From positions 54,608 through 118,607 of the forward strand of contig NZ_VLTK01000014.1 in assembly GCF_007558825.1 (NCBI RefSeq): a stretch of 64,000 bases of DNA, in the 5' to 3' direction. The position numbers were made by a program, and so were the translations under genes. This DNA comes from Brevibacterium aurantiacum. Lineage in GTDB: Bacteria; Actinomycetota; Actinomycetes; Actinomycetales; Brevibacteriaceae. Positions 44,501-52,486 of this stretch are shown here, in pieces (the first letter of the stretch is position 1; each line of letters starts with the position of its first letter). Under the pieces are notes generated by a model that was given only the letters and a program-made list of their open reading frames with translations, had not been told where the DNA came from and searched no databases.

Positions 44501-45175
44501 ATAGGTGGAGAGACGGTCATCGGTGACGTCGTCGTCACAGGGTTCGGTGAGGGTTCCCGGATCGAGCGCGAAGGTGTCGATGACCGTACGGAGCCACGGG
44601 GCGTACGAGTCGAGGTCGTCAGTGGAGATGAACGCGGCAGAAGCGAGTTCTTTGAGTCTCGCCGCTCCAGGGACGTCGACGGGAGTCCGTGCAGAACCTT
44701 GCGGCAGTGTACCGCGCTGGAGGCCAGCTCGCCTTAGCACCAGGTCACTGACGATGAGCAGGCTGTGAACCAGTCGGAATGCTGGTTGGTAGAGGTCGTT
44801 ATCCATCCAACGCTCACGGAGCATCGTGTCGATTAGGTTCTTGACGTCAGCCACTGTGTGCTCCCCGCTGCCCGACGAGACAAGGTATGGCCCGCCGGGG
44901 AAATCGATGCTCTGGACAAGGACGTCGGAGTAAGGATCTTCTTGCCGAAGGACATCAGGACCGCCGATGTCGTCGGTCTTCAGCAGCGCGCGGATAGCAC
45001 TGGAACTAGCGGCGGAAATCTGTCGGTCCTCAAGTGCCATGCCAAGCGCCGCCATCCGGTGCAGACGTAGGAGTCTCGACGCGTTCTCTGGGAGCAGCAT
45101 CAAACCGGACGCCGCAGCAACTATGGATGGCCCGTCGACGGTGCTCGGGACGTTGTCGGTGCGGATGCTGACCAT
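41570..45175 (-). CDS. large protein with C-terminal PD-(D/E)XK-like nuclease domain (putative defence effector)
   Basis: 1201 residues from the ATG at 45175; longer in-frame starts exist but that part is unlike protein. The last ~130 residues fit a restriction-endonuclease fold: GDIDVFAFHE with D1074, then IVAIEAKDF with E1089 and K1091, the D...ExK metal site of PD-(D/E)XK enzymes. The preceding ~1050 residues are acidic, largely helical, with no motif I recognise and no Walker ATPase. There is no Shine-Dalgarno; a TGC-GATAAT extended -10 ends six bases before the ATG, so it is probably leaderless. Divergent from the Nudix-helicase pair. No signal peptide. Confidence 0.75.
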   Translation of the reverse strand: MVSIRTDNVPSTVDGPSIVAAASGLMLLPENASRLLRLHRMAALGMALEDRQISAASSSAIRALLKTDDIGGPDVLRQEDPYSDVLVQSIDFPGGPYLVSSGSGEHTVADVKNLIDTMLRERWMDNDLYQPAFRLVHSLLIVSDLVLRRAGLQRGTLPQGSARTPVDVPGAARLKELASAAFISTDDLDSYAPWLRTVIDTFALDPGTLTEPCDDDVTDDRLSTYPFLRMDDGYQVVLPVDLLVTMRFHFLRFAKQDGQLEKLGRRWRTAVLYRVMRLLDPDRTAILIEEDDLTTRYLVPIDDRRDLHVVLATDPLANWETNVWDHVHDTQAVLARLAHLMAPEERRTYSSASTLLHLVVTDTLGGGAFWSVPNINDADPMLFIRSDDLEVILHHEPDGSLGLLLFAEARSRRPWDALVTDILDEFSVYEESEKSFYVSDGPQPSLMMFQTGEALVPRAKCQLEIDTHGVVPPIDPKIIVTARRRYRSDGRGIYIIDPRSPFPGYVVELTASNIFITVDLDNDGPVGVEAELMECAAYWVWECANHVDVVPTDPTVELVLKLSSPESWRKPNGWSQSDPAVCVSPRSGGFTFEIAETFVALFQEGDNLAERELVSALLEALFAVAVADLPEVLDRVAPTGSKRMLNAFDQNQAPDMWAKGLPRPLTGHSQVTAQLLDELGNWLRSPSGGNFPTGGFEGKNRVDVLNAAVSYLFKRLESEIVVYEPRGLLAYLIAQNESLLHNAKFLDTMLRARIACFGENSEAATDLVEERKASASAQRANRFLIEYVAACPPTGTEQVQTRDYYGMLSIAREIADRGTASDFLHHHLADFEVSILESGRLGVERDHPIHQAMETYAVNSGSRSLREAQADDSVDESNPFDFAEFLATSAEATQAEFGFTFDELRKVCGGLLDLGAADQVNRVDRTTAIAEVSNSKGLTPVTVEQVLDKITLAPRASFMSIGNDAVPWRFNRDMSYVRRPVVQQGSDLVFGFRALYRLGPYWVDNLLSGRLQGRAETDEMIKFISQTRGRINDHFAQQVGRKLDRLGFTTYLSVKKFGKKRVADPEGNDIGDIDVFAFHEASNTIVAIEAKDFEIARTPVEIANEVKKLFTGKSGKRSTVELHSRRIDWLRNNNVVVATGLGLPASARVKVLGAVVTSEPLIMPLMTESPFPVVAIDDLTTEAVGVDAGRQRSRRGKGRGR

Positions 45176-45617
45176 GGTGGGATTATCGCAGACAGTGCCG
45201 ACAGAGCAGAGTCGGTGCGTTCTCCTTCCGCTTCGTTGAACTGGTAAGAGCCCGAGTGATCCTGCGGCGAACGAGGCTCGAATTGCTGAGTAGGCATGGT
45301 CGCCGCTCGTGGAGCATTGCTGAGCTGCGGCAGGGTCCGAATTGAACGCATCGAGCGGGAAGCACCGCTCAGTAAGGGCCTGCGATCCCAATCCCCACCA
45401 CTGAAAGTCAGCGGTTTAAACCAGCTCCTAACTACAACCCCGCAGGGCGCTGATCTGCGCCAAGACCTCGTCGAGATCCTTGCATCAGTCGCTCGCTAGA
45501 TCTACCCATCGGAGTCAGGACCTTGCTGACAGTTCTTCTTGACATGCGCGTCGTCCACCGTGCAATTGGCTTGGTAAGCTCGGTGGAAGCGCTTCATATG
45601 GCAAAAGGAATTCGTTG
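45176..45617. promoter_or_regulatory. divergent spacer, nuclease / Nudix-helicase genes
   Basis: Leftward: extended -10 TGCGATAAT immediately before the nuclease-protein ATG. Rightward: a consensus -35 TTGACA at 45539-45544 with a poor -10 (GCAATT) 17 bases on; AAAGGA lies eight bases before the Nudix ATG. The middle 300 bases contain no gene or repeat I can support. Confidence 0.45.
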
Positions 45618-46025
45618 ATGAAGAAGGAAATCACCGTTGTTGGTGCCGTTGTAGTCGACGGAATGCGAGTGCTCTCCGCGAAACGGAGCGAGGTCATGTC
45701 GCTTTCCGGCTATTGGGAGTTCCCTGGTGGGAAGATCGAGGCTGGAGAGACTCTTCGGGACGCGCTTGTTCGTGAAATGCGAGAAGAGCTGCTCTGCATG
45801 GTTGAAGTCGGCGAGCAAGTCGAGTCGACCCGACATGAGTACGATTTCGGATTCGTCACGCTGACTACGTTTTATGCAACGGTGGTAGAAGGTGAGCCGC
45901 GCTTAACTGAGCATTCGGAAATCCGATGGATTCCTGCGACGGAGCTAAACTCAGTTCAGTGGGCGCCGGCTGATGTCCCTGCGGTCGAGAAGATCATCCG
46001 CGATTTCTCGTCTGCTGATAGCTGA
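45618..46025 (+). CDS. Nudix hydrolase (MutT-like)
   Basis: 135 residues. The Nudix box is complete: GGKIEAGETLRDALVREM followed by REEL (G-x5-E-x7-REUxEE pattern). The N-terminus VVGAVVVDGMRVLSAKRS and overall length fit an (8-oxo-)dNTP pyrophosphohydrolase. ATG at 45618 has AAAGGA eight bases before; a TTG one codon earlier is less likely. Only three bases separate it from the helicase gene, so the two are translationally linked. Codon use is AT-richer than in most of the window, suggesting recent acquisition. Confidence 0.88.
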   Translation: MKKEITVVGAVVVDGMRVLSAKRSEVMSLSGYWEFPGGKIEAGETLRDALVREMREELLCMVEVGEQVESTRHEYDFGFVTLTTFYATVVEGEPRLTEHSEIRWIPATELNSVQWAPADVPAVEKIIRDFSSADS

Positions 46026-46028
46026 TCC

Positions 46029-49001
46029 ATGGTCCCCGCGATCCCGGATCACATTCGTCAAGACACAGCATTTGGGTTCTTTGACCGGAGCGCGACTTCT
46101 GACAGACTTTTCAACCCCATGTTGGTCTCGAACTTCGAAGCCAACACCATGTACAAGACGATCCTTGACGAACTTCGTCGCTCGAAGAGCTTCACCTTCT
46201 CCGTTGCATTTGTCAGCTCTGATGCGATCGCCTCTCTCAAACAAGCGCTCATCGACTTTCCTGGCCGCGGTCGCATCATCACTTCGACTTATCTCGGATT
46301 CAACTCGCCAGACTCATTCCGCGAACTCGCCAATCTTCGTGACATCGGTGTCGATACCTACATCTTCGACAATGAGAATCAAGGGTTCCACCCCAAAGGC
46401 TTCATCTTCGAACAAGAGCACAGCACCACCGCCATCGTCGGCAGTTCAAACCTGACTTCCCGGGCGCTCAAAGCCAACCACGAATGGAACCTGCGATTTT
46501 CCGCGCTCCCAGATGGTGACATCGTAGATCAACTTGACGCCGCCATTGCCGAACAACTGAAAGTGTCGACACCCCTCACTGAGGCATGGATCCAGGCCTA
46601 CGAGGCCGTCTATGTTCCGCCCGAACGGCGTGAGACCGTCCATCTGTCTAGTGCTGATGGCGGGTCCGACACCGAGGTCATCTGCCCCAATGCGATGCAG
46701 ATGGAGGCGCTACAGGAAATTGACCAGGTACGCGAATCAGGCGAAGACAAAGCGCTCGTTGTGTCGGCCACCGGTACGGGCAAGACAATCCTCGCCGCGC
46801 TCGATGTCAAAGCGGTAAACCCCAACCGGATGCTCTTCGTGGTCCACCGCGAACAGATCCTCGACCGTGCGATTGAAGAGTTCACCAAGGTTCTCGACCT
46901 TATTCCAGGCGACATAGGGAAATTTGTAGGCTCACTCCGGGAGCTTGATCGAAGATTCGTCTTTGCCACAGTTCAATCGCTTGGGACGATGGCCAACCTC
47001 GAATCCATACCTGCGGACTATTTCGACTACGTTCTTGTCGATGAAGTTCATCGCGCCGGTGCTCAGCTGCATTTGAACATCATCAACTACTTCACGCCCA
47101 AATTCATGCTTGGTATCACAGCTACACCGGAGCGCACTGACGACTTCAACGTCTACAGCCTCTTCGACTTCAATGTTCCCTACGAGATTCGGCTCCAGAA
47201 GGCACTCGAAGAAGACATGTTGGCTCCGTTTCACTACTATGGTGTCACCGACTTCGAACTTGGTGGCGAGGTTATATCAGATGCCTCCCAGCTGAAAGAC
47301 CTCGTTGCATCTGAACGAGTCACGCACGTGCTCAACGCAATTGAGACTTATGGCCACGCTGGTGCAGCGGTCAAAGGGCTTATGTTCTGCAGCCGCAAAG
47401 AAGAAGCAAATGAGCTCTCCCGACTCCTCAATCAGAGAGCGGTTCACGGTAGAACGTTGAGAACCCGCGCGCTCACGGGAGATGATCCAATTCCGATCCG
47501 AGAAGCCGTCGTTGACGACCTTGAAGCCGGCCGCCTCGATTACATCATCACAGTCGACGTGTTCAATGAAGGCATTGACATTCGATCCGTCAATCAAGTA
47601 GTGATGCTTCGACAGACTTTATCGAGCATCGTTTTCACCCAACAACTCGGTCGAGGACTGAGGAAGTCCGAAGGCAAGAGCCATCTCATCGTCATCGACT
47701 TCATCGGAAACTATGCCAACAACTATCTCGTTCCGATTGCACTTTTCGGCGACAGCAGCCTTAATAAAGACTCCATCAGGCAGAAGATGATTGAAGCTCA
47801 AGATGCGGGTACCGTCGCAGGTCTCTCGAGCGTGAACTTCGATCCTATTGCGAAGGAACGCATATTCGCATCGATCGCCTCAACGAAGCTCGACAGTATG
47901 AAGAATCTCAAGAAGACGTTCAAAGATTTCCAATCGAGGCTTGGTCGGCCGCCAAAGCTGATTGACTTCGCTCGATTTGACGTTGTCGATCCAGTCGTCA
48001 TTGCAGGTGCCCGTGGGAACTATTGGAACCTCCTGCACAGCTTCAAAATTTCAGAGCTGGCGCCGCCTGAAATTCAAAACAAGGCACTGACGTTCCTCAG
48101 CGTAGAGTTCCTCAACGGTAAGCGTCCGCACGAATTGTTGATACTTGACCACCTGTTGAAGAACCGCGATTCGCTCGATGAGCAGGAATGCATTGGTCTC
48201 CTAAGGCGCCACGCTGTGACGGCCGATGAAATGACGATGGTCTCCCTTCAGCGAATCTTCTCGCTTGATTTCTACACAATCACTGAGCAAGCGAAGTATG
48301 GGCAGCCAATCGTCGACTGGAACGCGGACCGCATCGCATTGGCCGAATGGTTTGGCGACCTCGTCGCGCAATCCGCGGAGTTTAACGATCATGTCCAGGA
48401 CCTAGTTGAGACTGGACTCTACTTGTCGCGCCATCGCTATGAGTGGGGCCAGCCGATGGAGCTTGGGAAAATGTACTCACGCAAGGACGTTTGCCGGTTG
48501 CTCAACTGGAGCGACAACCAGCAAGGCACGATGTTTGGCTACAAGTTCGACCTTCACACGAACACATGTCCGATCTTCGTTAAATACCACAAGGGCTCAG
48601 ACATGTCCGCAAGTACTTCTTACAAGGATGCGTTCATCAACGAAAAGACGCTTCACTGGTACAGCAAGAACAGAAAGTCACTCGAGAGCCCCGACGTTCA
48701 ACGGATCCTGTCGAACAAGTTCGCCCTGCATTTGTTCGCCAAGAAAGACGATGCTGAAAGTGCTGACTTCTACTATTTGGGGAAAGTTAGGCCATCAAAT
48801 GCCGAACAGGCGACCATGCCCGGAGACGAGCCTGATTCAGAGCTCAGCGTCGTAACGATGAACCTCGCTCTCGACACACCTGTCGAACTCGCGCTGTATG
48901 ACTACCTTACTCAGAGTGGTTCATCGCCGGCCAAGGATTCAGAAGCAAGGGAAGAGTTACGTTCAGTAGGTGAGGGCCCGGCTCAAGAATCACTCTTCTA
49001 G
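46029..49001 (+). CDS. PLD-nuclease / SF2 helicase / DUF3427 protein
   Basis: 990 residues. Domains in order: phospholipase-D-like (HKD) nuclease, about residues 20-180, with H121-P-K123 and GSSN (N141); superfamily 2 helicase with SATGTGKT (246-253), DEVH (338-341), TATPER (364-369) and motif VI QQLGRGLRKSEGK; then the C-terminal DUF3427 region. One HKD copy implies that the active site forms from a dimer or acts differently from two-copy PLDs. This COG3886-COG1061 fusion is widespread and often mobile; a role in DNA restriction is suspected rather than shown. AT-richer than neighbours. Coupled to the Nudix gene. Confidence 0.88.
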   Translation: MVPAIPDHIRQDTAFGFFDRSATSDRLFNPMLVSNFEANTMYKTILDELRRSKSFTFSVAFVSSDAIASLKQALIDFPGRGRIITSTYLGFNSPDSFRELANLRDIGVDTYIFDNENQGFHPKGFIFEQEHSTTAIVGSSNLTSRALKANHEWNLRFSALPDGDIVDQLDAAIAEQLKVSTPLTEAWIQAYEAVYVPPERRETVHLSSADGGSDTEVICPNAMQMEALQEIDQVRESGEDKALVVSATGTGKTILAALDVKAVNPNRMLFVVHREQILDRAIEEFTKVLDLIPGDIGKFVGSLRELDRRFVFATVQSLGTMANLESIPADYFDYVLVDEVHRAGAQLHLNIINYFTPKFMLGITATPERTDDFNVYSLFDFNVPYEIRLQKALEEDMLAPFHYYGVTDFELGGEVISDASQLKDLVASERVTHVLNAIETYGHAGAAVKGLMFCSRKEEANELSRLLNQRAVHGRTLRTRALTGDDPIPIREAVVDDLEAGRLDYIITVDVFNEGIDIRSVNQVVMLRQTLSSIVFTQQLGRGLRKSEGKSHLIVIDFIGNYANNYLVPIALFGDSSLNKDSIRQKMIEAQDAGTVAGLSSVNFDPIAKERIFASIASTKLDSMKNLKKTFKDFQSRLGRPPKLIDFARFDVVDPVVIAGARGNYWNLLHSFKISELAPPEIQNKALTFLSVEFLNGKRPHELLILDHLLKNRDSLDEQECIGLLRRHAVTADEMTMVSLQRIFSLDFYTITEQAKYGQPIVDWNADRIALAEWFGDLVAQSAEFNDHVQDLVETGLYLSRHRYEWGQPMELGKMYSRKDVCRLLNWSDNQQGTMFGYKFDLHTNTCPIFVKYHKGSDMSASTSYKDAFINEKTLHWYSKNRKSLESPDVQRILSNKFALHLFAKKDDAESADFYYLGKVRPSNAEQATMPGDEPDSELSVVTMNLALDTPVELALYDYLTQSGSSPAKDSEAREELRSVGEGPAQESLF

Positions 49002-49175
49002 CTGAGATATTGGCAAAGGAGAGAGCCAGAACCATATGCTCGCCCAAACAGCTGTGAGGTGCTCGCCGAGGAGTCGAAGCCGGCACTGCTGCTAGCCGAC
49101 TTCGCGGCCCCGACCGACCTAAACTTGCCGGCCCATCGAGTGGAGCGTGAGAGTGCCCGGCTGTGGAGAGCCACT

Positions 49176-50010
49176 TCAACGCTTGCGCGCGCAGAGCGCC
49201 TCGTTAACCGTTTCCCACGCGAACGTCGCGACCCAGTGCGAGGCCATGTACTCGTCGGAGACAGCAGCTTCGAGACCCGGGGCCATGAGGTGGTCGACCG
49301 TTGTGAGGAGTCCCCACGCATGGTCGGCCACTTCGTGATTGCCCGAATGCTCAGTGGCTGCGAGCAGCTTGGGCGCCGAGCGCATCAACGATGCTGCGAC
49401 TGAGAGTCCCAACCCATAGAGGTGGCTCTGGTATCCGTCCGTGGGATCGAGGACCTCGATTGGTTTGAGCGCAGGTGATTCCGCGGTCAGTTCCGTGAGG
49501 AAATCGGGCAGCCAGACGGTCAGCTCATCCTCGGTGAGGACCTCGGCCATGAGGTCGACTTCGCACAGGCGGGGGAGAGGAAGTCCTGGCCGCTGCGCTC
49601 CTGGGTGAAATTCCACGCATGATCATCGGCGAAGCAGCGACGAGCAGAGGCGGCGATGGCATCAATGACATCGTGGCGTTCCAGGTCACGAGCGCCGAGC
49701 AAGATTCGGCGTAGACCGAACGCTGTGTTCGAGTGCAGTCCGTGGCGAACGGGTACTGCCATCTTCGGTAGCTATGCCACGGTCAGGTCGAAGACCGTCT
49801 AAGCAAGCACCTCGGCGCGGTCTGGGCGGTCTCGGTGCTCAACAGTGACGCGAGCAGATAGTGCATATGGACGCTGGAATGCTAGTCAAAGGAGTTTGCG
49901 AACGCCGGGTACTTCTCTCGCGGCTCGACGATGTCATCGGCCGAGCGTGTGACGTGATGCGCAGCGTACGGGTAGTCGCGGGTGATGTTGGCCAAGACCA
50001 CCCGGGCGAA
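49176..50010 (-). pseudogene. DUF2891 pseudogene, copy 1
   Basis: Minus-strand pieces of a DUF2891 protein in different frames. First FARVVLANITRDYPYAAHHV up to AFANSFD, then TAG (49882-49884) where the conserved Trp of DWHSSVH should be, then HSSVHMHYLLASLL. After a disrupted segment come FADDHAWNFTQERSGQDFLS and, shifted by one, LCEVDLMAEVLTEDELTVWL to the C-terminus. Nonsense, shift and probable deletion together make it nonfunctional. A second broken copy is at 54105-54588. The gap 49002-49175 holds nothing recognised. Confidence 0.8.
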
Positions 50011-50198
50011 CTGCACCTCCCAGGAGAGGCCACCCTCATTTGGGCTTCACCGACCCACAGCCTCGTGGACACGGAGCCTGATTCGGCGCGGTGTCGTAGC
50101 CAGCTGACAGGCTCAGTTGCAAAAGGAAAGTACGAGGTTAGGAGCCAGAGCAGTGGGAACATCATTTGACGAACTGCTGACGACTGCTGCGGGCAAGC

Positions 50199-50459
50199 CG
50201 TTTTATCGCCGCGCATTCTGGCTACGCTCAGGTGGCGCAGCTGGCCAAGCAAGCCCTGGCCACCGATGAGAGAATCTCCGAGCTCGTCATTGCGCGAGGA
50301 CTGCTCGAACGCGAGCAGCTCGACGAGATCCTCCAACCCGAGCGTCTGTCCGGGCTGAGCGCTGATCACAGCGTGACGAATGATGCCGACAGCGCCGAGG
50401 CTGTTCCCCGAGATGGGATGACCGGGGAGTTCGAGGTGGTTCCTGAGCCCAAGATGTGA
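50199..50459 (+). pseudogene. C-terminal remnant of aspartate ammonia-lyase/fumarase C
   Basis: The frame reads RFIAAHSGYAQVAQLAKQAL, then RISELVIARGLLEREQLDEI, then QPERLSGL, which is the FumaraseC_C domain that ends aspartases (usual form: IGYENAAKLAKEAL ... LLTEEELDEIL). The catalytic part is missing upstream. The following 50460-50790 region has no gene I recognise. Confidence 0.7.
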
Positions 50460-50865
50460 CCGACGGGGATGAGGACGTGCAGAATTGTGGGCTTAGCCGA
50501 CGGACTTCGCCCCGCCGATCGACTTGCCCTGGCCCGACTGCCGCTTGGACCGGGCCAGCGGCCAACGCTGTTGGTGACGTTGAAGGCTTGACGATCAGAA
50601 TCATATTGGCTTCGCATCAGTGTCGCTGAAATGGCGGGCAACTCCATTCGTGCAAGCGAAGACATTTTCAGTCCTTGTCCGATATATCGGACGTAATTTT
50701 ACTCAAGTGCATTGTGAGCCAGGTTACGAACTGCCAGCATGACCGGAGACCTTTTCAACACCATCGATTGCATTAGCAGCTGTATCACCAATGTCGGAAC
50801 AGCGCCGGTGTTCTCTCAGTGCCTATGGCAGGTCGTCAATGATGGACAATTCACCGGAGTCAATG

Positions 50866-52446
50866 ATGAACAATAAGAAGATGCGGTGGGGCGTATTCGC
50901 CCCAATGTCTGTTCTGCTGGTTGCAACCGCAGTCCTGGGTATTGTCGCTCCCCAGTGGTTCTACAATATTCAGTCGACGGTCGTCGGATTCGCCTTCACC
51001 AACTTCGGTTGGCTGTTCAGTTTGACCGTCTTCGTTTTGATCTTCGTCTGTCTGTATCTGGGCTTTTCGAAGTTCGGGAAAATCAGAATCGGTGGTGACT
51101 CAGCCAAGCCGACCATGACAAGGTGGCAGTGGTTTGCGATCTCGCTGACCAGCGGAATCGGTACCGGCATTCTGTTCTGGGGGACCGCCGAGCCACTGAC
51201 GCATTTCATGAACCCTCCGGCTGCGCTTGGGGCGGAGCCAGGATCCGAACAAGCCGCGACCTTCTCGATCGCGGCCGTGACGATGCAGTGGACGATCGCC
51301 CCATATGCCTTGTACGTCATCTGTGGAATAGCGATCGGATATGCGCATTACAACAAGGGAATGCCCTATGCCGTCAGCTCTGCTCTCTACCCCATTTTCG
51401 GAAAGCGCGCGCTCGGAGGCATCGGCACGATTGTCGACAATATCTGCATGTTCGCAATTGCCGGTGCCATGTCAGCGATCCTCGGCGAAGGAGTGCTGCA
51501 GATAGGCAGCGGTGTTTCGCACTATACGGACATCGTCAATGGACCCGTCCTGTGGGCTGCAATAGCCATCCTCATCACCATCACCTACATACTGTCGAGC
51601 TATACCGGACTCCAAAAGGGAATCAAGTTCCTTGCGGAGCAGAACACCAGGCTCTTCCTCTTGCTTCTGGTCTTCGTGCTCGTGGTTGGCCCAACGGCTT
51701 ACATCATGACCATTGGTACTCAAGGAACTGGAAAGTACCTTTCCGATTTCGCGGAGATGCATCTATGGTTCAGCCCGATGGATGGCGAATCGTGGCCCCG
51801 CGATTGGCCGATTTTCGAATGGGCGCTGTGGGGAGCAAATGCTCCTTTGATCGGTATGTTCATCGCTCGCGTCTCTTATGGGCGTACGATCCGTGAGTTC
51901 GTCACGGTCAATATGCTGTTGCCGGCGGCATTCGGAGCATTCTGGTTCTGGGTATTCGGTGGAGCGGCGATGTACTTCGACTGGAAGGGCGACGGCAAAC
52001 TCTGGGACATCATCAACGGCGAAGGCGGTGTGCCACTGTCCCTGTTCGCTTTCCTGGATGAACTCCCACTTTCGCTGCTCTTCGGCATCCTGATGCTGAT
52101 CGCAATCTTCATCTCCTTCACCACTCTGGCTGATTCACTGACCACCACGATGTCGTCTCTGACAACTACTGGAAACGACCTCAAAAATCCGGAGCCGCCG
52201 GCCGTGGTCAAGATCTTCTGGGGTGGACTGATCGGGGTTCTGGCAATACTCACCGTGACGGCCGGAACCGGTGGAGAGATTTCCGGCATCGACGCGGTCA
52301 AACAGACCGCAACTCTTGCAGGATTCCCCGTCTTGTTCCTGATCATTCTCATCTCGTTCTCTGCCGTCAAAAACCTTCGGTCGGACGCGAAATTGATGGG
52401 TGAACCGCGGGAATTCCCGGCTGAAGCTGCGCAACTCGAGAACTGA
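50866..52446 (+). CDS. BCCT-family betaine/quaternary ammonium transporter
   Basis: 526 residues from the ATG at 50866, which has GGAG six bases upstream; in-frame ATGs at 50791, 50839 and 50863 would lengthen the tail. Twelve helices are expected; the BCCT core is GIGTGILFWGTAEPLTHF, then YALYVICGIAIGYAHYNKGM, and the substrate-box region FEWALWGANAPLIGMFIARV, where Trp residues bind trimethylammonium groups. Imports betaines or carnitine-like compounds. Forty bases before an MIO-less ammonia-lyase homologue, so the substrate may be a histidine betaine such as ergothioneine or hercynine (inference). Confidence 0.88.
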   Translation: MNNKKMRWGVFAPMSVLLVATAVLGIVAPQWFYNIQSTVVGFAFTNFGWLFSLTVFVLIFVCLYLGFSKFGKIRIGGDSAKPTMTRWQWFAISLTSGIGTGILFWGTAEPLTHFMNPPAALGAEPGSEQAATFSIAAVTMQWTIAPYALYVICGIAIGYAHYNKGMPYAVSSALYPIFGKRALGGIGTIVDNICMFAIAGAMSAILGEGVLQIGSGVSHYTDIVNGPVLWAAIAILITITYILSSYTGLQKGIKFLAEQNTRLFLLLLVFVLVVGPTAYIMTIGTQGTGKYLSDFAEMHLWFSPMDGESWPRDWPIFEWALWGANAPLIGMFIARVSYGRTIREFVTVNMLLPAAFGAFWFWVFGGAAMYFDWKGDGKLWDIINGEGGVPLSLFAFLDELPLSLLFGILMLIAIFISFTTLADSLTTTMSSLTTTGNDLKNPEPPAVVKIFWGGLIGVLAILTVTAGTGGEISGIDAVKQTATLAGFPVLFLIILISFSAVKNLRSDAKLMGEPREFPAEAAQLEN

Positions 52447-52486
52447 GCCGGTTCCCGGTTTTGCCGTCAGACCGAAAGCACCAAGA

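Noticed and set aside
41570..45175. Calling the large protein a type I or type III restriction subunit
   Set aside because: No helicase or methyltransferase motif in the protein and no methyltransferase or specificity gene nearby; only a nuclease-like motif is visible.
46029..49001. Assigning the helicase to DISARM or Mokosh
   Set aside because: DISARM uses a DUF1998 helicase with separate PLD and methylase genes, and Mokosh uses a different helicase class; the domain order here is the generic PLD-SF2-DUF3427 fusion.
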